NCBI GenBank assembly: GCA_964030785.1
Contig: OZ034968.1
Location: 28,792,186-28,856,185 of the forward strand
DNA: 64,000 bases
Source: Siderastrea siderea
Lineage: Eukaryota > Cnidaria > Anthozoa > Scleractinia > Rhizangiidae
Direction: 5' to 3'
Of the stretch, positions 38,815 to 51,927 are shown in pieces. The notes below the pieces were generated by a model. It was given only the letters and a program-made list of their open reading frames with translations, was not told the origin of the DNA and searched no databases. Made by a program: the position numbers and the translations under genes. Position 1 is the stretch's first letter. Each line of letters begins with the position of its first letter.

Positions 38815-40233
38815 CAGTATGTTGCCCAGTTTTCGTACGGGCCCAGTTTTCGTACAAAAAGAACTTTAATTGAATATTTTCGGCGGTCATTTAAATCTTC
38901 GTCAACCGAAGAATCCCAAAAATAAAAGGAACATTTCAGCTATAAATTGCTGGTTTTGCTGGGCTTTTTGATGAAGAAGCAGGTCAGTGCTGACAATTTC
39001 TTTCGAGGTGAGTAGAAGTTTAGCGGCCAATATTTGCACTTTTCACTGCACAGTAAAGGTATTGTAGATAAACAAATAGCCCGTTTTGTAGGTAATTTTG
39101 TACGGAACTTCATGATTTTTGGACAGATGATAGATAAGAGATGAAAGTGAATGAAGGAACTTTCAACACCAGCTTAAATTTAACTGCTCCTGAATTTTAG
39201 CGGCGAGAATCTTCGCATACATTTCGACCTACTCTGCCAGTTTTCGTACACTTAGCTGCGCCTTTCTCAAAACCTATATTTAAATAAGTTAAAAGAACGA
39301 AATTTTAAACTTTACTGTTCGAAAACTAATAAGTCGCAAGTGCAGCAAAGATTACACAACAAACCTTGCAAAGTACAATACACTACATGTATTTGTTGTG
39401 GTATAACAGCGACGCTTTACATCCAGGTCATGCAAAGGTCACGAATATTTAATAAACTTAATCCCGCACAAACAATCTAAATCGTCAAATAATTAACTAA
39501 GGTAGATGTCTATGCATCGAATGTTGACATACACCTTGAAATATCGTTAGTTTACCGGTTTTACCGATTTTTTTCACTCTGTTGCGATTCTAATAAACAT
39601 TTACAAAAGTAGCTAAGAAAAGCAAGCGTAAGCGGAAACGGAAGTAAAGCGTTTGCTATTCTAAAGGCGTAAGCGGAAACGGAAGGAAAACTTCTAATCT
39701 TATACAGGCCTTTTCTTAACAGTTGTAATACGCAGAATAGTAACCTGTCAACTACCTTTACCAAGGCAGTAAATGACGTACGAGACAGTGGATTGAGCGT
39801 AATAAAAGCCGCCCAAAAGTGACGGACCAAAAAATCAAACTGCGGGATCGATTAAACATCCACCCCCCGAATAACTGCTATTTACACCAATTATTGGTCG
39901 CTAAGCCGATATTTATTCGCAAATCGAAGAGAAAACACGATAAGCACTCAGCAGGGTGGCTGACACATCAGTTTGCCTCGAGCTTTTGCGTGGAAAAAAA
40001 TTTGTTTTGTCGATGTACGAAAACTGGGCCAGGTGTACGAAGACTGGGCAACTTAGGAGTTTTGGGAAAAATGGCATAATTTCGAACCTACGTCGATCAA
40101 GCGGCCAATCGTTTTATATATTGAAGGTAAGTAAATGGGCTATCTTTAAAAGTAATTTCAGAAATTTTCATCCCACAGACGAAAAGATATAGCGATTACA
40201 AACTAAAGTGTACGAAAACTGGGCAACACACTG
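38815..40233. mobile_element. Tc1/mariner-type (pogo/Tigger-like) non-autonomous element
   Basis: Left end CAGTATGTTGCCCAGTTTTC and right end reading CAGTGTGTTGCCCAGTTTTC on the other strand differ by one base; both continue GTAC. TA flanks each side (38813-38814, 40234-40235). CAGT ends in a TA target are typical of the pogo/Tigger branch. Further copies of CAGTTTTCGTAC occur inside (about 38844 and 39238) and inverted near 40015 and 40034. No transposase frame is present in the 1419 bp. Confidence 0.88.
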
Positions 40234-40235
40234 TA

Positions 40236-43200
40236 TTGCTTTTTTCTGCAACACAAAAGCACCCTTAGTTAGCGGCTTTCGAGCGGGCTCTTTTCGTTCA
40301 CATAAAGCCATCAAAGCAAACACGTCCGCTTGTTGTGCGAATGTTCAGATGAGCGCGTCAACGGCAAGATGAGATTAGTTTATTTGTTAGAAAGCGTCGT
40401 GTTGTTATATCCGCCATCTATTTATTCTGGTTTGAAGAAATTGTGAGAGGAATGGTGTATTTCAAGAATTATAGCTCATTTACAAACAGAGCTACGCTCA
40501 CTTGCGGGTGAAATTCACGCATTGTGTTCTAACCTAAGTGGATTTAATGCTGGCTGGGAGAATATGTAACAAATACATTAATTCTTGCTCGAAAAGAGAT
40601 GTATTTTTGGCGATTTTGATATAGCTAGTCATTTTTGTTAACTAGACGCGAGAGTATGATTGGACGATGACTGAAAGTGCACAGCTCCGACAAAAGGAAA
40701 GAATTGTCGATCAGGAAATTAAACTTGATTGAATCGAGCTATCATTTGTGAAATGAGGTTTTTCTGAGACAGAAAGGCAGACGGAGACGTCCCTCTGTGA
40801 TATTGTTCTCGTCTCGTCACGTTTAGTGAGCCCTCAGAGTTTTACTTGAAATAATAAAGTCATAGTTGTATTTGGTGGTACCCAATGTTATACGACCAGT
40901 TACACTGACTAGTTTATGACTTTAGTGTCGCCATTAGCATAACCATTTCAACAGCGGAACTCAATAGCACTAAATTAAAGTGTTTGTGGACTGAATATTA
41001 ATACGACAGGGAAGATTAAAAAGCTAAATTTCAAGGTGGAATTCTTTGAATACTTGATCTACCTCAACCTTTTCAAAAACATATCATGTTTGTTAGTAAT
41101 TCCACTCACCTTTGTTTTAAAGTCGTTGTTTCACGACCAGTCGTCCCCTGATCTAATGCCGTATAAATGTCCTCCGAGTTGTTTTCAACTACGGATGCAT
41201 CAACCTTTTCAAAAACATATCATGTTTGTTAGCAATTCCACTCACCTTTGTTTTAAAGTCGTTGTTTCCCGACCAGTCGTCCCCTGATCTAATGCCGTAT
41301 AAATGTCCTCCGAGTTGTTTTCAACTACGAATGCGTCAATCGATTCATTCCCTCCCGCGGCATGGAAAGCATTCATTGGACAAGGTTGAGCAGAATGATC
41401 TGTCAATGGCGAATAGCAAGCTTATTTGGTAATGCCTCCCAAACCGGCTAATTGGAGCAAATCATTTATCTGCGAAATCTGACGAAATCTGTGATTTGAC
41501 TGAATTATGACAGGTGTGGAAACCGAGTTCAATCAAGGTGATGTACACACTCAAAATTTACTTGACAGATCATTTGATTGTGTATGAGGGTGAGAAATTT
41601 TCCATGATTACAAATTTTTTTGGAATAATTGCCAGCAATGGCTTTCAGACGGCAATCGCGAAATAGCAAGCGCCCAAGCAGATAATACACATTTTCCGTT
41701 ATTGTTGAATTTTAAAGACCATCGTCATATCTTGATCACATGAGGCGGTACGCACCTATCGGAAGGCTTAACAGGATTGGCTGAGAAGACAAAAGAACAA
41801 ACAATAAAACAATGACCCTAGCCCTTAAAACAATAGAGGTGCGTGATATAGGAAGCCAATAAAATTACAGGTTCCGAAGAGGTGCGTGGCTTATGGATCA
41901 CATGCTCATTCTTTGCTTAAAACGTTTGTGTATACGTTTGACTAAGTTCATTTGAATACACTATCGCCAGCAATGGTGTTCGTTGCATTTTTTTCTCGTT
42001 AAAAAATAATATATAGATTTGACCAAGCCTAAATGCGGAACTCCACTTTTTTTAATTGCTGGAACTTATTCATTTTTTAAAGTAATTCCAAAAAAAAAAA
42101 ACTTCGCTCCCTCTGAGAGTCCAACCGTCGAGCCGCCCAACCGCTGCACAACATGTTTTCATTTTAATACTTAGACGGCTGTTTATTGATCGCAGCTCGA
42201 TTGACATAATTACACACGGGTGTTTTTCTTCGGGAAATGTGTTCGGACGGCTGAATAATCCATGGTTGTCGACAGAAAATACCGGACCGCTGCCAAATTC
42301 TGTGAACTCAAGCGTTGTGCCGACCGAGATCGCAGCACAACCGACAACAAAGATGAAGTCCTGGAAGGCAAATTCGTAACTTGGACTCTTCGCCTTCCAG
42401 CAAAAAGACAACTGAATTTTCTTTTGAACTCTTCTTTCCATTAATAAAATTGTTTTTGACTTTTGTTGTTTCTGCTAAAACGCGGGCCACCATGTGATTT
42501 CGGGCCAAAAACGTGGGATACAGCACAGGGTTATCTCAAGTGTGTGCCACCTCACACTGGTGACCCTGTGGTGCGGAAGGACGGACGGATGGTCACGTGA
42601 CTATTACGTAACTACCAAAATTTCTTGGCTTGATAGGTTACCAAATGGGCTTAGCAATGGTACTCTGCGGGCGCGATATGCGCTCGGGCTCTGCTAAAAA
42701 GGTACAAAGATACTGACGTTCTCCCCACCAAATTCCAAGAAATACCCCCTCTTTGGGATAGACTAAGTTGCATGTCGGAGTTATGAAGTAATTGATACTG
42801 AGGTTTTGATATACATTACACGCCACATAAAAACAGAGTCAAGAGCCAGCCTCTGGCTAGGTTTACTCCGGCAACTTCCTCTACAGGCACAAGATTTCTG
42901 AAATAAATGTAAGCAAAAAGTATCTTTTGATGTAACGTCGCGTCGTGAACAAAAAGCTGATCATATAACTACTAAGTGCTCCTTGGTCGAGCAACATTTC
43001 ACATAGCCCATTTAATTTTAAATGAACTTTAGTGAGCTTAAATCTTGAGACCAAAATCTGTCATAATAACTAGAAATCGTGTCCTTTCATTCCAAACTTC
43101 TATCGAATTACAAAGATAACCTCACTACAAAAGTGTGTTGTATTTGTTCATTCTTCAATGAAATCATACAAGCCTACTGAATTTTACCAAATTATGCGAG

Positions 43201-45114
43201 AACTTCGCAACCACTGGTTATAAAAGCGAAAAAACTAGGTAAGCCGTTGAAATGGGAAAAATTCAAGAACTTTTCCAAGGATATTACTTACATTTTGGTT
43301 CCAAATAGCCTCTTATTTCCCAGCCTAGGCTTTTGTTGCAGCCGACCTCGACCGCAGTTTTAGTTAAGAGAGAAGATGAACACACGCCGTCGTGGAAAGC
43401 TCTGTGCAAAGTATGCTTAACAGTATTTGGAGATTTTCACTTCTCTCTGTGATGTTTATTACAAAGCAACTTCCAACGACAAAAAACTCCAGCTGTAACC
43501 TTCAAGGATACATAATTTGATTGTTTTGTGTCCAAAACGTTTTGTAAGGATTGACCGCTAAGCGAGGCGACTTCAAACTTTTACAACTGAACGTAATCCA
43601 TAGGCTTTTAACGATTCAATAGTTGATTGTCATCTGTCAATAGGTCATCCATCTGTAAGGTCAGAAAAAATCCCATTCAGTGCAAATTTTCGTGGCAATT
43701 AAACGTCAGTAAGAATTGATTGCCTGTTTCACAGACCACCATTTGCGTCGCATCGCGCGCAACACATTTTCCGCGCGCGTTTTTTGCCATTATCTAAACG
43801 TCTCTTTTGCTCCACAAAAAAAAAAACAACAAACAAAGAAACAAACAAAAACTGAAATAAGGCAATTGGTATATTTTTGTTACTGCACTAATAATGATGT
43901 GAAAGAGGAGGACGTTTATGTGTTAAAGTGTTTATGTGTAAATCAAATACGATTCCAGTTTTTGAGCTCAAAGAGAACCCTTGCCCTGGCCAATAAAAAT
44001 GAAGAGGGACAATTATCACACCTAAAACTGCAGGAAAATCTCTTTTAAATTAAATCAGTATTATCACTGATTATCATGAGGATATTTTATGTTCATATTT
44101 TTAGAAATAAGGCAGTTTTTCTAATGGCGCCAGCTAGTTCGTGTTCATATTCTTGTCCTCTGTCCCATTCTACCTACCTTTCACCGAAAAAATTAAAACA
44201 ACAATAGTTGGCGTCCTGGCTTTGATCCTTAAGGTCAAGCTCACCCACACCTTTTACTACATGAGCTGACGAACCTGGCACAACCAAGCAATCCGACATA
44301 TTTATCGATATTTAGTCAAAATTCTTGCATTCAGGTAGGTAAAGATACTTTTTACTATTTTTGCTTTAAGTTTTTTTTATGCATATTGCTGTTTTAATAT
44401 TTAATTTATGTTTTTAATCATATTATTATTTAACTGTCCGGCTACTACTCATTGCTATTTTTAATATCTTACTCATTCAGTGGAATACTTGTAAACTAGC
44501 TTTTTAGCTAAGTGTAGAACAACTCTAAATAAAGTCTTTGTCTATATGCCCATGTCTATTTTTTAAGCCCAATGTGCTTTCGGAATCGGACCTTAAATCA
44601 TGGTTGGTGATTTTAACTTTGGATTCGGTGTTTTGTCGTGCAGTGTGCTAAGGAGTAAAACTTCGCGTTTTTCGTTTAGTTTTTTTAATATTGCTCCAAA
44701 ATGACATTCGGTAATTTTTATTTTATTTTATCGAATGCTATTACATACACTTACAGTTACTGTTACATACTCTATCTTACTTACAGTTCCACACATTTAC
44801 TTTACTTACACATAAGTACTATATTTACACACTCATTTACATATACTTACACTAACGCTACTATTACATGGAAAAAATTAAATACTTCCTTACACTTAGT
44901 AACAGGAAAAAAATTAATAATAATAATAATAATAGAGATAATCACCTATTTACTAATTAAACATTATGTTTCATTCTTACAGCATACGTTATTTTTATTT
45001 AATTAATTTAGTTGTGGGAAGTGTTAACGAAAGAAAATGTTTAATTTGTTTCTTTGTTTTGTTTTTTTTTCATATTATTTGTTTTGAGAGCGGTAAGAGC
45101 AAACTAGATGGCTG
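40236..45114. other. No gene seen apart from a local duplication
   Basis: AT-rich host sequence with an (AAT)n microsatellite at about 44917-44934 and a TTACA-rich stretch at about 44740-44870. The small frames near 42.1-42.7 kb overlap on both strands and have no recognised domain. Confidence 0.4.
41065..41336 (+). repeat. 136-bp tandem duplication
   Basis: Two units (41065-41200 and 41201-41336) begin CAACCTTTTCAAAAACATAT and differ at only a few positions, so the duplication is recent. Confidence 0.9.
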
Positions 45115-45554
45115 CTAATATAAGAAAAAATAGTAGAAATTTCGCTGTTCTCTCCACATCCAGCGGCAAAGGGAGACGACTAAAATAGGAAATAAAAAAT
45201 CGTCCAAAATAAAGAGAAGCTGGTATTCTTGTTCAGCGAGGAAAGCTCCCCATTTTTTGTTAAATTTTGCTAAAAGCCCATGTTTAAGTGAAAAGCGTCT
45301 TTCTACTTCCAAGCAGGTGAAAAAGTTCTTGACAACACCTGCCTTAGAGCTGGAAAATTCCGTAAATATGGTTGAGTACCCCCATTCGGAGCGCCAATAA
45401 ATTCCGGATTTTTTGGTGCTGTGCACTTCTTGTAAGAAGTAGATAGAGAATTGTTCAACCATAAGAAGGTTTCTCTTTGCTTCTTATCGTTGGACAAACC
45501 CCTTACATTTAGGGAGCAAATTATCATATCGTCACCTCGCATTAACGTTTGCAT
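45115..45554 (-). pseudogene. Truncated LINE ORF2 endonuclease fragment (Tx1/L1 type)
   Basis: Two overlapping minus frames carry the start of an APE-type endonuclease: MIICSLNVRGLSNDKKQRET in one frame, then FSIYFLQEVHSTKKSG and RSEWGYSTIFTEFSSSKAGV in the other. The frame change falls near 45460. The rest of ORF2 is missing. This is a second, different LINE copy from the one at 46.9 kb and is dead. Confidence 0.8.
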
Positions 45555-46680
45555 TAAATACCCAAAAAGGAATGTCAGTCCCTTCGCACGAGGTGTCGAG
45601 AGAACAGCTATTCAATAGAAACAAGAGTCAATTTGTTTCCGGAGTGTCAAATTGTTTACGGAGTCCAAAATTGACCGTCTATTAAGCACAGGAACCGTTT
45701 TTTGTACTTAATAAACAGATCCTGCAAGGCAAGTGTACTTATTTTGCAGAAAAGACCATTATCTTCGATTATTACGTACAAAGATTGCATTTTCCTCTTA
45801 TTAAGTACGTCTCTTGTACTTATTAAGTACGAAAAATGTGATTAATAAGGACAAAAAGTAGGTCTTTCGTTTATTAAGTACAAGTGTCACCAAACTTCGC
45901 AAACAATAATTTTTCATACTTGGCGGCCATTATGGAAAAAAGTATCGGGGGCGAAATGTATTCATTTGGTGAATCTTTAAAGAAAAAAAATAATTCAGGC
46001 AAAGTCTTGTTTGTAAATTCTTTCAATTAAGCAACAAGACGACATGGATTTTGTTTTAGGGGCCGATATTTTTCAAATGTAAGAGTTCGCAACCCGTCCG
46101 ATCGCGGATCGATCGATCGAGCGATCGAGTGCCCGGTGAAAACCGTGAGCGTTTTTGTTTCCCGTTCCGTAAATCTGCTTTTCCCAACAGAATACTTCGA
46201 GCAAAGATAATAATCAGCGTTGTCTGAAACTACATTTCAGTAGAAAAGAGAGACTCGCTTTGTTTTAAACTGACTGTTTGAAAGTGCGAGATTAAAATCT
46301 ATTTCATGAAGGACAACAAGCTGCATTTAGCAGCAGTTCTTTATCGGTCGAGTTGTGGTCAAACTGTTAGCATTTTTTTCGCTTCCTAATACCCCTAATA
46401 GGAAAGTTTGTTTACTAATTGAGAAGAAGAACAGTTTTTCCACCTAAGATTGTCCGGAATATGTTGTTTATAAAAGAGTTTTGCTTTAACTTCAAGCCGT
46501 AGATTGTTCACAATTTGATCGCCTACGGCGGCGAAGAACAACCTGTGCAATAAGCGAATAGGCTCGACCGGGAATAAGAGTAGAGCTAAATATCTCATTA
46601 ATCGTAACCTGTAGTGTACCAAAAAAACCTCTTTTTTACGAATGAACTTTATTTGCGAATAAGCTAAGGTAATAATTCAA
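45555..46680. other. No gene seen
   Basis: TTATTAAGTAC-type motifs recur at 45680-45890 (about five copies) and a GATCGATCGAGCGATCGAG low-complexity run lies near 46105. Nothing else recognised. Confidence 0.4.
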
Positions 46681-46776
46681 CGTTCCCGGGCCGGTCACCC
46701 AACCAAGTACTAACCCCGCCGGACTGGGCTTAACTTCGCTTGTACGAGCAAGAAAACTTGTGGTATCTTGATCATG
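46681..46776 (-). pseudogene. 5S rRNA-like fragment, antisense
   Basis: On the minus strand, GCGAAGTTAAGC, then GGGGTTAGTACTTGG, then TGGGTGACCGGCCCGGGAAC match the internal control region and 3' half of 5S rRNA. The 5' part (GATACCACAAG) is diverged. It could be a 5S pseudogene or the head of a 5S-derived SINE3. Confidence 0.75.
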
Positions 46777-46901
46777 GAATTCAATTACTTCAAATATTTA
46801 CCTTTTGCTTTCCATTTTCGTCTTTTTCCTGGTTTTTAAATGCCTATTTTACTTGAGAAAATAGAAGTGGGAAATAACAGAATAAAACGTCTACCATATA
46901 A

Positions 46902-47402
46902 ATGAAGACTGGGATCGAGCGTCATGGCGGGTGGCAGCTAGCTTCGGAGCTGCTTCCTTCTTTTCCCCGTTACCACATGGTTAGACAAAATTATACAAGG
47001 CGAAAACGAGAGGACCGACAAAATAGCTCGCCTGAATCGGTCAAACCACCTCCGAAGGCCGCAAAGTCTTTAACAGACACAAACGAGGACGAGTCCGTGA
47101 TGGCGGCATCTTCGACTGAAGAAGCGAACATAAGCCTCGAAGACATCAAAGAAACGCTCGACAGCATTCAAGCTACAATTGAAAAAGTTCTGTTTGAAAA
47201 TGGGCAAGTCAAGACTGAATTGAAAGAAGTGAAGGCATCCCTCAAGGCAAAGGACCGCGAAGTAAAAAATTTACATCAATTCTGCTCAATTCTGAAGATT
47301 TACTTCGTCAGCATTAATTTGTTAATATCAACGGGAAACAAGCTCGTGCTTATCAGGAAAATTAACGGGGTAGTGGAAGGGAGGTTCTGTTTCACTTTCT
47401 GA
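46902..47402 (+). pseudogene. LINE ORF1 remnant (coiled-coil N-terminal part)
   Basis: A 166-aa frame. The first 125 residues are typical of an L1/Tx1 ORF1: basic N-terminus (RQNYTRRKREDRQNSSPES), then an acidic coiled coil (ISLEDIKETLDSIQATIEKV, TELKEVKASLKAKDREVKNL). After about 47270 the text turns into unrelated, hydrophobic sequence and then a stop, and no RRM domain follows before ORF2. An internal deletion of the RNA-binding half is the likely cause. A second ATG at residue 26 may be the original start. Confidence 0.75.
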
Positions 47403-47616
47403 TTCCCTTCCAGTTTGCAAGTATTCATTTGCTTTATTTTATTTTTTCCTTTGGTTGATTAGTAATACTTTCAAGACTCCCAGTAACTTTTTTTTTTCCT
47501 TTTTTTGCGCTCGTGTTTGTGCTTATGTGTTTCTGTTTTGTTTCTGTTATTATCCCAGTTGGCTTGATTTCTATTGTAATTGTGTAACACAACAATAATC
47601 TTTTGTTAATTTAGAT

Positions 47617-50579
47617 ATGGTTTACCAAAATGTTAAAGTTCTCTCACTTAACGTTCGGGGATTACGCAATCAGATCAAACGTAGAGCTATATTTACATAT
47701 TTAAAGCGACAAAAAGCTGATATCTATTGTTTACAGGAAACGTATTCAAACGAACTTGACGAAAAAATTTGGCAAGCTGAATGGGGCGGTAAAGTTGTCT
47801 TTTCGCACGGTAGCCAACACTCCAGAGGGGTTTGCATGCTATTGAAACCTAATTCGCTTTTATCCTTAACAAATTCACGTGCTGATTCGGATGGCAGATA
47901 CATAATTGCCGAGTTTGCTGTAGGAGATGAGATTATATGCATAACAACAATATATGCTCCGAATGAATGTCGTCAACAAAAAGCATTCATCCAATCATTA
48001 AGCAAAATCTTAATGTCCACAACGGACATAGCAAAATTAATTATTACAGGTGATTGGAATGTAACATTATATCCTTTAGATAAATGCGGCGGCCAACCAT
48101 GGAAAGAAACTAGCTACAGAAATTTGATCATAGATCTTATGGAAGAACTAGGCCTCATTGATGCTTACCGGTTAAAACATCCAAAAACTAAAGCCTTTAC
48201 TTACGAATCCAAACCTCTTAAACTAAAATCGAGAATCGATTTTTTCTTAGTTGCACAGTCTTTTCAAAATAACATCAATAAAGTGGAAATCAGAATTTCG
48301 AATGCCCCTGACCACAAAGCAATTTTTCTCAGCATTTCGATTAAAGATGAATTTAAACGAGGTCCCGGGAACTGGAAATTCAACAACCAACTACTGGATG
48401 ACGAGGTCTACAAAACAACTATCAAGGACTGTGTACAGGAAGCCTTGGAATATTACAAGAATATTGAAAGTAAGCGGCTTTTATGGGAGCTAATAAAAAT
48501 GGAAATTCGTTCGAAAACGATAATTTACTCAAAATCCAAAAGAAAGGAACTCAAGCATAGGGAATCGGCAATTCAAGAAAGGCTACAAAAATTAGACTAC
48601 CTGATATGCAATAATTTAGATCTAAGTAAACAAACCTTGGACGAGTTCGAGGAAGGAAAAAAAGAACTTGAAGACATTTTCGAAAAAAAAGGCAAAGAAG
48701 CAATTTTTCGATCAAAATCCCGTTGGGTAGAAATGGGTGAAAAACCTACAAGATATTTCTTTAACCTTGAAAAAAGGAACTACGAGGAAAAAGTTATTCT
48801 ACAGCTTAAGACTAGAAGCGATGAAATAATCACAGATATAAAAGAAATAAGCAAAGAAATAGAAATCTATTTCAGCGAGCTCCTTCAATCGCAACTCGAT
48901 ACCACACTGGAAAGGGAGTCGAATAAATTATTTTCGGACTTTGTAAGTGGCTTAGATATTCCAAAAGTGAGCGACGAGGAAAACGCTTTGATAGAAAAAG
49001 CACTCACAATTGAAGAATTAAAAGCATCGCTTAAGTCTTTTCAAAATAATAAAACACCGGGCGACGATGGACTTACTAAAGAATTCTATGAAGCTTTTTT
49101 TGACATACTTGGGGAACATCTACTTAACTCCTATAATGAAGCCTTTGTCAATGGTCAATTGTCTGTATCACAAAGAAGGGGCGTGATAACATTGATCCCT
49201 AAAGAAGACTCCTGTTTGATCGACCTGTCAAATTGGCGCCCGATAACCCTTCTCAACGTCGATTATAAAATCTTAAGTAAAACAATTGCTAGACGAATAG
49301 AACCAATTCTACCTAATATTATCCACTCCGATCAGTCCGGTTTTATCAAAGGAAGATACATTGGGCAAAACGTAAGACTATTATGTGATATTATGGAATA
49401 CTCAGATACCAATAAACTCCCCGGCATTCTTCTATTTCTCGACTTTAAGAAAGCTTTCGATTCCATAGAATGGAAGTTTATAGATAAATCCTTAGAATTA
49501 TTCAAGTTTTGTCCGAGAATTAGAAACTGGATATCTACTCTTTATTCAAATGTCGAAAGTGGAGTAATAAATGCAGGTTTCATGACCAATTACCTTAAAG
49601 TCTCGCGGGGGGTTCGCCAAGGGTGTCCCTTAAGTCCCTTTCTTTTTGTCATTGCAGCCGAACTTCTTGCTACCAAAATTAGACAAAGTGCACTGTGCAG
49701 GGGCTTCCAACTTCCAAATAATAAAGAGGCGAAAATTTCCCAATTTGCGGACGATACGACCATCATAGCTAAGGATGTTGAGTCAGTTAAACAGGTCCTA
49801 GAATTAATCAAAGAATTTGGCGCTATCTCCGGCTTGGAAATAAACCAAAGGAAAACGAAGGCTATGTGGATTGGCTCTAGCAAAGCAAATAAACAAAAAA
49901 TCTTAAATTTCGAATGTCCACGAGATCCGATTAAATTTTTGGGAACACATCTTTCATACGACAACGTAAAAAACAACAACAGCAACTTTAGTCTCAAGAT
50001 CCAGAAAATGGAGATCAAACTTAACATCTGGCTATCTCGAGATCTGACTCTTTATGGCAGAACATTACTTGCCAAGTCGCTAGGAATTTCTCAGCTGATT
50101 TACTCGGCCTCAATGCTCTCTGTTCCGGAGTCAATCATTCAGCAAGTCCAAAGTAAACTTTTCGCGTTTTTGTGGAAAAACAAAAAGGATAAGATCAAAC
50201 GTGAGGTGCTTTATCTGCCACTGTCAAAAGGAGGCTTAAAGTTTCCATGCTTTGGTACAATGGTAAAAGCGTTACGATTAAGTTGGATCAGCAAATTTTT
50301 ACTCGGGTCAGATGAATCATGGAAAGCAATTCCAAAATCTTACTTTACCAAACTTGGCGGGCTTCTCTTCATTCTAAAATGCAACTACAACACGAAAAAA
50401 CTTAGCGAAAAATTACCCACTTTCTATAGAGAGCTGCTAGACTATTTCGCTGATCTGCGAAATAATTTCGAGGATATGCACCAAAAAACGTTTATTCTGT
50501 GGAATAATAAGGACATAACCATTGAAGGAAAATCTATCTACTGGAAAGCTTGGTTTGATAAAGATATTCACTTTGTCCA
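47617..50579 (+). pseudogene. LINE ORF2, 5' part: AP endonuclease and reverse transcriptase
   Basis: About 987 codons are intact up to the insertion point. The endonuclease spans about residues 5-240: SLNVRGL, LQETY near 41, GDWN near 145, SRIDFFLV near 205 and APDHKAI near 230. The reverse transcriptase spans about 490-780: NWRPITLLNVDYKILSK, DQSGFIKGRYIGQN, LFLDFKKAFDSIEW, RGVRQGCPLSPFLF and the catalytic FADD at about 710-713. The style (GRYIGQN, no RNase H) suits the Tx1/L1 group. The frame then runs 24 codons into the inserted element and stops at 50652. No other stop or frameshift is seen, so the insertion is recent or the LINE was young when hit. Confidence 0.9.
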
Positions 50580-51927
50580 TAACCTGCGATCAGGCTCTAT
50601 TTTCGTTTCGCTTGGTGAAACATTCAGGCGGGACGGGCGAAACGAAAAATAGAGCCTGATACAATTCTTCTACGGAACGTCTGCCGCCCACTTTTTTTGA
50701 TTGATTGACATTCAACAAAACAGCCAATCAAAATTTCTTCTGCTTGCACGATCCTCGGTATGCAAATTTCCCATAATGGCAATTCGCAGAAAGTCACGTA
50801 AATGTCGGCAAAAAAAGAAAATCATAGGCTACGATATATCTTCTAGGCACAAGTACTCAAATTTACACGATTGCTAACTTGAAGGTTCCGGTACTGTACA
50901 TGGTTGCTCTGTCTGAGCTGAAACTGAATGAAAATTCAAAACACGACGAGGTTGTGATGTACCAAAATATGCTGCATGCTTGAATCATTTCCCATTTCAG
51001 GTGGTATCTGGAAATATTCTCTTCCCAATTGTACCGATTTTCTGCGTAAAAAACCTTGGACAATTAAGAGAAATACCTTCAGTTTCATTCTTTAGAATAA
51101 AAATATAAATAAAACCGTTTATAAACAAAGGGGTATTTTGTAATTTAATTCGAGAAGTGATAAATATTTGAAATTAGCAGCGAATTTTAAAACGAAGAAC
51201 ATCTATTATAAAACTAGTCAGATCCTTTGATGTCAATGTCAGAGATCAATAAAACGACATAAGTATTAAACAATGAATGAATAAACTTAAAATCGTTATT
51301 GCGACTTGATTGCGGTTCTCGCCAAACATTACCGTGCGAGCAGAGGCCCTTCGATCTGCTCGCAGGGTAGCCAAACATTAGTTCACCGTTAAGTTTACCG
51401 AATTATCGGTTGACTTGTTGATCATTCTTGGCGAAAGATACTTGCTCGTCTGCTGTTCGTTTTGTTTCGTAAGACGCGGAAACAGCCACTACTCTGTTCA
51501 TGTTATCAATACTAGTTGAAAGCCGTCAAATGAAAATGCCGCGACACGATGCGATAAAACAGAATACATACTTCACTGTTGCTGTACTTGCTGGACTTGC
51601 GTCAAACCGAACGCCATTCTCAGGAGAGAAAGAAATGGTGACAATTCTCCTAGAACGACGAGAATTTATTAGAGCAACACATTTTACTTCGGCAGACTTG
51701 TTCCTTGGTTGTCCCTTGGCGATGGCGGTCGGATCGAAATCTCGTAGACAATTTACTTCCGTTGACAGCTCTATTGTTAAAGGGCCAATCAGATTGCGAG
51801 ATTCCGCGGCCAAAATTTGGCCGCCGACATGAACTTCTGTGAGAGATTGTATCAGGCCCTATTTTAGCGAGCGACCAACATAAGAGAATATGAGAGCGAT
51901 GCTAAAATTCGGCCTGATCGCGGGTTA
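50580..51927. mobile_element. MULE-like element, 1348 bp, inserted in LINE ORF2
   Basis: Ends are TAACCTGCGATCAGGC at the left and, on the other strand, TAACCCGCGATCAGGC at the right. CTTTGTCCA is duplicated on both sides (50571-50579 and 51928-51936), a 9-bp target duplication. Each end also forms its own hairpin, ATCAGGC...GCCTGAT (about 50588-50661 and 51851-51918). No transposase domain is seen; overlapping frames at 51500-51832 on both strands look accidental. Removing it with one duplication restores the LINE reading frame. Confidence 0.9.

Noticed and set aside
42070..42697. Possible host gene from several frames of 60-123 codons
   Set aside because: Frames on both strands compete, no splice-supported structure or domain was seen, and flanks look repetitive.
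50588..50661. Rho-independent type terminator hairpin
   Set aside because: The stem is part of the transposon's subterminal inverted repeat; a bacterial terminator makes no sense here.
51500..51832. 110-codon plus frame and 95-codon minus frame inside the LINE insert
   Set aside because: They overlap on opposite strands, share no domain with known transposases, and start near AT-rich filler.
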